This document shows positions 62,941-64,000 of a DNA stretch of 64,000 nucleotides, piece by piece (position 1 is the stretch's first letter; every line of letters starts with the position of its first letter). The DNA lies in the NCBI GenBank assembly GCA_934351255.1, contig CAKRJH010000003.1, forward strand, positions 1 through 64,000, in the 5' to 3' direction. The DNA is from an uncultured Lachnospiraceae bacterium. Lineage in GTDB: Bacteria; Bacillota; Clostridia; Lachnospirales; Lachnospiraceae. The notes below the pieces were generated by a model that did no database searches, was not told the origin of the DNA, and worked only from the letters and a program-made list of their open reading frames with translations. A program made the position numbers and the translations under genes.

Positions 62941-64000
62941 CTATTTTTGCTTATCCGCAAGGACAGCCAGCAGCAGTTTCCAGTTGCGCTGCGTGGACGG
63001 CACGCTCAATGTCTCCTGCGCCGTGTGGACTCCGGACATATCCGGCCCCAGGGAAATGCAGTCCATATCCGGCACTTTTCCCACAAACAGGCCACACTCC
63101 ACACCCGCGTGAAGTCCCTCGCAGACCGGTTCCTTCCCAAACAGTTCCCGGTATTTGCGGACAAAAGTATCACGAAGCAAAGACTCCTTACGGTAGTCCC
63201 ATCCCGGATAGGCTCCCGTTCTGGTGCAGTTTCCTCCTGCCTGTTCCACAAATGCCTCACAGCGGTCTGTCAGATAATTTTTGGCAGATTCCTTGGAGCT
63301 TCGTACAGATGCACTCATCCTGAGCACGGCTCCCTCTTCTCTTTGCTCGACCTTCATCACACCCATGTTCAGCGAGGTCTCCACCAGATCCTCCACATCC
63401 GCACTCATCGCCTGCACACCATTTGGCATATTCATCAGGATATGAGCAGTTTTTCCGGTATCCTGCCTGGTGACCGCCTCACGCTTCTGCGTCTGATTAG
63501 GTTCCAGAACCAGCGTGATGTCCGGATCCGTAACCGCATATTCCGCACGGATCTCTTCCTGCAGGGAGCGGATCACTTCGCCTGCCGCTTCAACATCCCC
63601 CAGCAGCACCTCGCCCTCTGTAAACCGTGGAATGGCATTGTCCTTGTTGCCCCCGGCAAGTTCTATAATATAGCAGGTCGTCACACGCTGCAGATTCATC
63701 AACACGCGCCCCATCAACTGGTTGGAATTGGCACGCCCCTTGTCGATCTCCGTTCCGGAATGTCCTCCCCTGCAGTCAATCACCTTGATATCACAGACCA
63801 CGCCTTCGGCCAGTCCGGTCGACAGCGGAACCTCACTGTTCAGTGACAGTCCGCCTGCACAACTGGTCAGGAACATTCCTTCCTCCTCATTGTCCAGGTT
63901 GATCAGTCTTCGTCCCCGGATATCCGACATGTCCAGTCCGGCCGCACCCAGAAGGCCAATCTCCTCATCTACCGTCAGGATCACTTCCAGAGGAGGATGT
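62941..64000 (-). CDS. pepD: Aminoacyl-histidine dipeptidase (PepD), N-terminus beyond the window
   Basis: This M20-family zinc peptidase cleaves Xaa-His dipeptides such as carnosine. The visible part starts within PPLEVILTVDEEIG, the metal/catalytic Glu-Glu region, and continues with GGHSGTEIDKGRANSN, then the C-terminal H-containing region near the end (ECGLFVGKVPD). The frame is open to base 64000, so the start lies to the right; the GTG-like start at 63984 is not the true one. Confidence 0.92.
   Translation of the reverse strand, partial: HPPLEVILTVDEEIGLLGAAGLDMSDIRGRRLINLDNEEEGMFLTSCAGGLSLNSEVPLSTGLAEGVVCDIKVIDCRGGHSGTEIDKGRANSNQLMGRVLMNLQRVTTCYIIELAGGNKDNAIPRFTEGEVLLGDVEAAGEVIRSLQEEIRAEYAVTDPDITLVLEPNQTQKREAVTRQDTGKTAHILMNMPNGVQAMSADVEDLVETSLNMGVMKVEQREEGAVLRMSASVRSSKESAKNYLTDRCEAFVEQAGGNCTRTGAYPGWDYRKESLLRDTFVRKYRELFGKEPVCEGLHAGVECGLFVGKVPDMDCISLGPDMSGVHTAQETLSVPSTQRNWKLLLAVLADKQK

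Overview
The window looks like chromosome of a Gram-positive anaerobe of class Clostridia, most likely a fibre-degrading gut or rumen Lachnospiraceae. The reasons are the fused order def-fmt-rsmB-rlmN-stp-prkC-rsgA-rpe-thiN, a pta-ackA acetate branch, a meso-diaminopimelate-type MurE (DNPR motif) with DapF, a secreted GH5 enzyme with bacterial Ig-like (Big_2) modules, and a GH43 hemicellulose locus. Almost all genes lie on the minus strand. I saw no rRNA, tRNA, CRISPR array, transposase or prophage.

Layout. 1-8.5 kb is an AT-rich accessory region: a modular GH5 glycanase, a secreted Cys-repeat protein, several decayed genes (a GNAT acetyltransferase, a P-loop kinase, a nuclease-like fragment), two intact GNATs, an MFS transporter and a fructosamine-kinase-like PfkB protein. 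It also carries two copies of a block made of a strong sigma-A promoter and a structured leader RNA. 8.5-10.9 kb is a BlaI/BlaR1-like repressor-sensor pair with its promoter/operator. 11-20 kb is the translation/Ser-Thr phosphorylation housekeeping operon. 20-28 kb holds priA, murE, dapF, ruvB, ruvA and cls. 28-35.3 kb has a YprB-like exonuclease, rpmF, ackA, pta, a DegV protein, tmcAL and DAHP synthase. 35.3-45.3 kb has ung, hisF, hisH, an FtsX/MacB-type ABC pair, a TtcA-like enzyme and an AT-rich ABC operon led by a lipoprotein. 45.4-52.4 kb has mtnN-luxS, a MATE exporter, a two-component system, a membrane-tethered trigger-factor-like protein and a HAD phosphatase with an unusually structured leader. 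52.7-62.8 kb has gdhA, a GH26-like protein, a small membrane protein, an S4 protein, two GH43 enzymes with a divergent AraC regulator, trxA and lysC. A truncated pepD-type aminoacyl-histidine dipeptidase runs off the right edge.

How genes work together. PrkC and Stp form a kinase/phosphatase pair coupled to ribosome maturation (RsgA, RsmB, RlmN) and to protein start and N-terminal processing (Fmt, Def). LysC, DapF and MurE all feed diaminopimelate into the wall. Pta/AckA make ATP and acetate. MtnN and LuxS detoxify S-adenosylhomocysteine and make AI-2. The GH43 pair with AraC and the GH26-like protein form a hemicellulose-use locus.

The strongest candidate for something undescribed is the duplicated promoter-plus-leader block (about 158-322 and 5060-5224, minus strand). 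Both copies keep a perfect -35/17/-10 promoter, an H-type pseudoknot and hairpins. One hairpin differs between copies only by changes that keep pairing on the minus strand. Copy 1 also has an alternative pairing just ahead of an intrinsic terminator, which is riboswitch-like. A second structured leader lies upstream of the HAD phosphatase (about 52367-52560).
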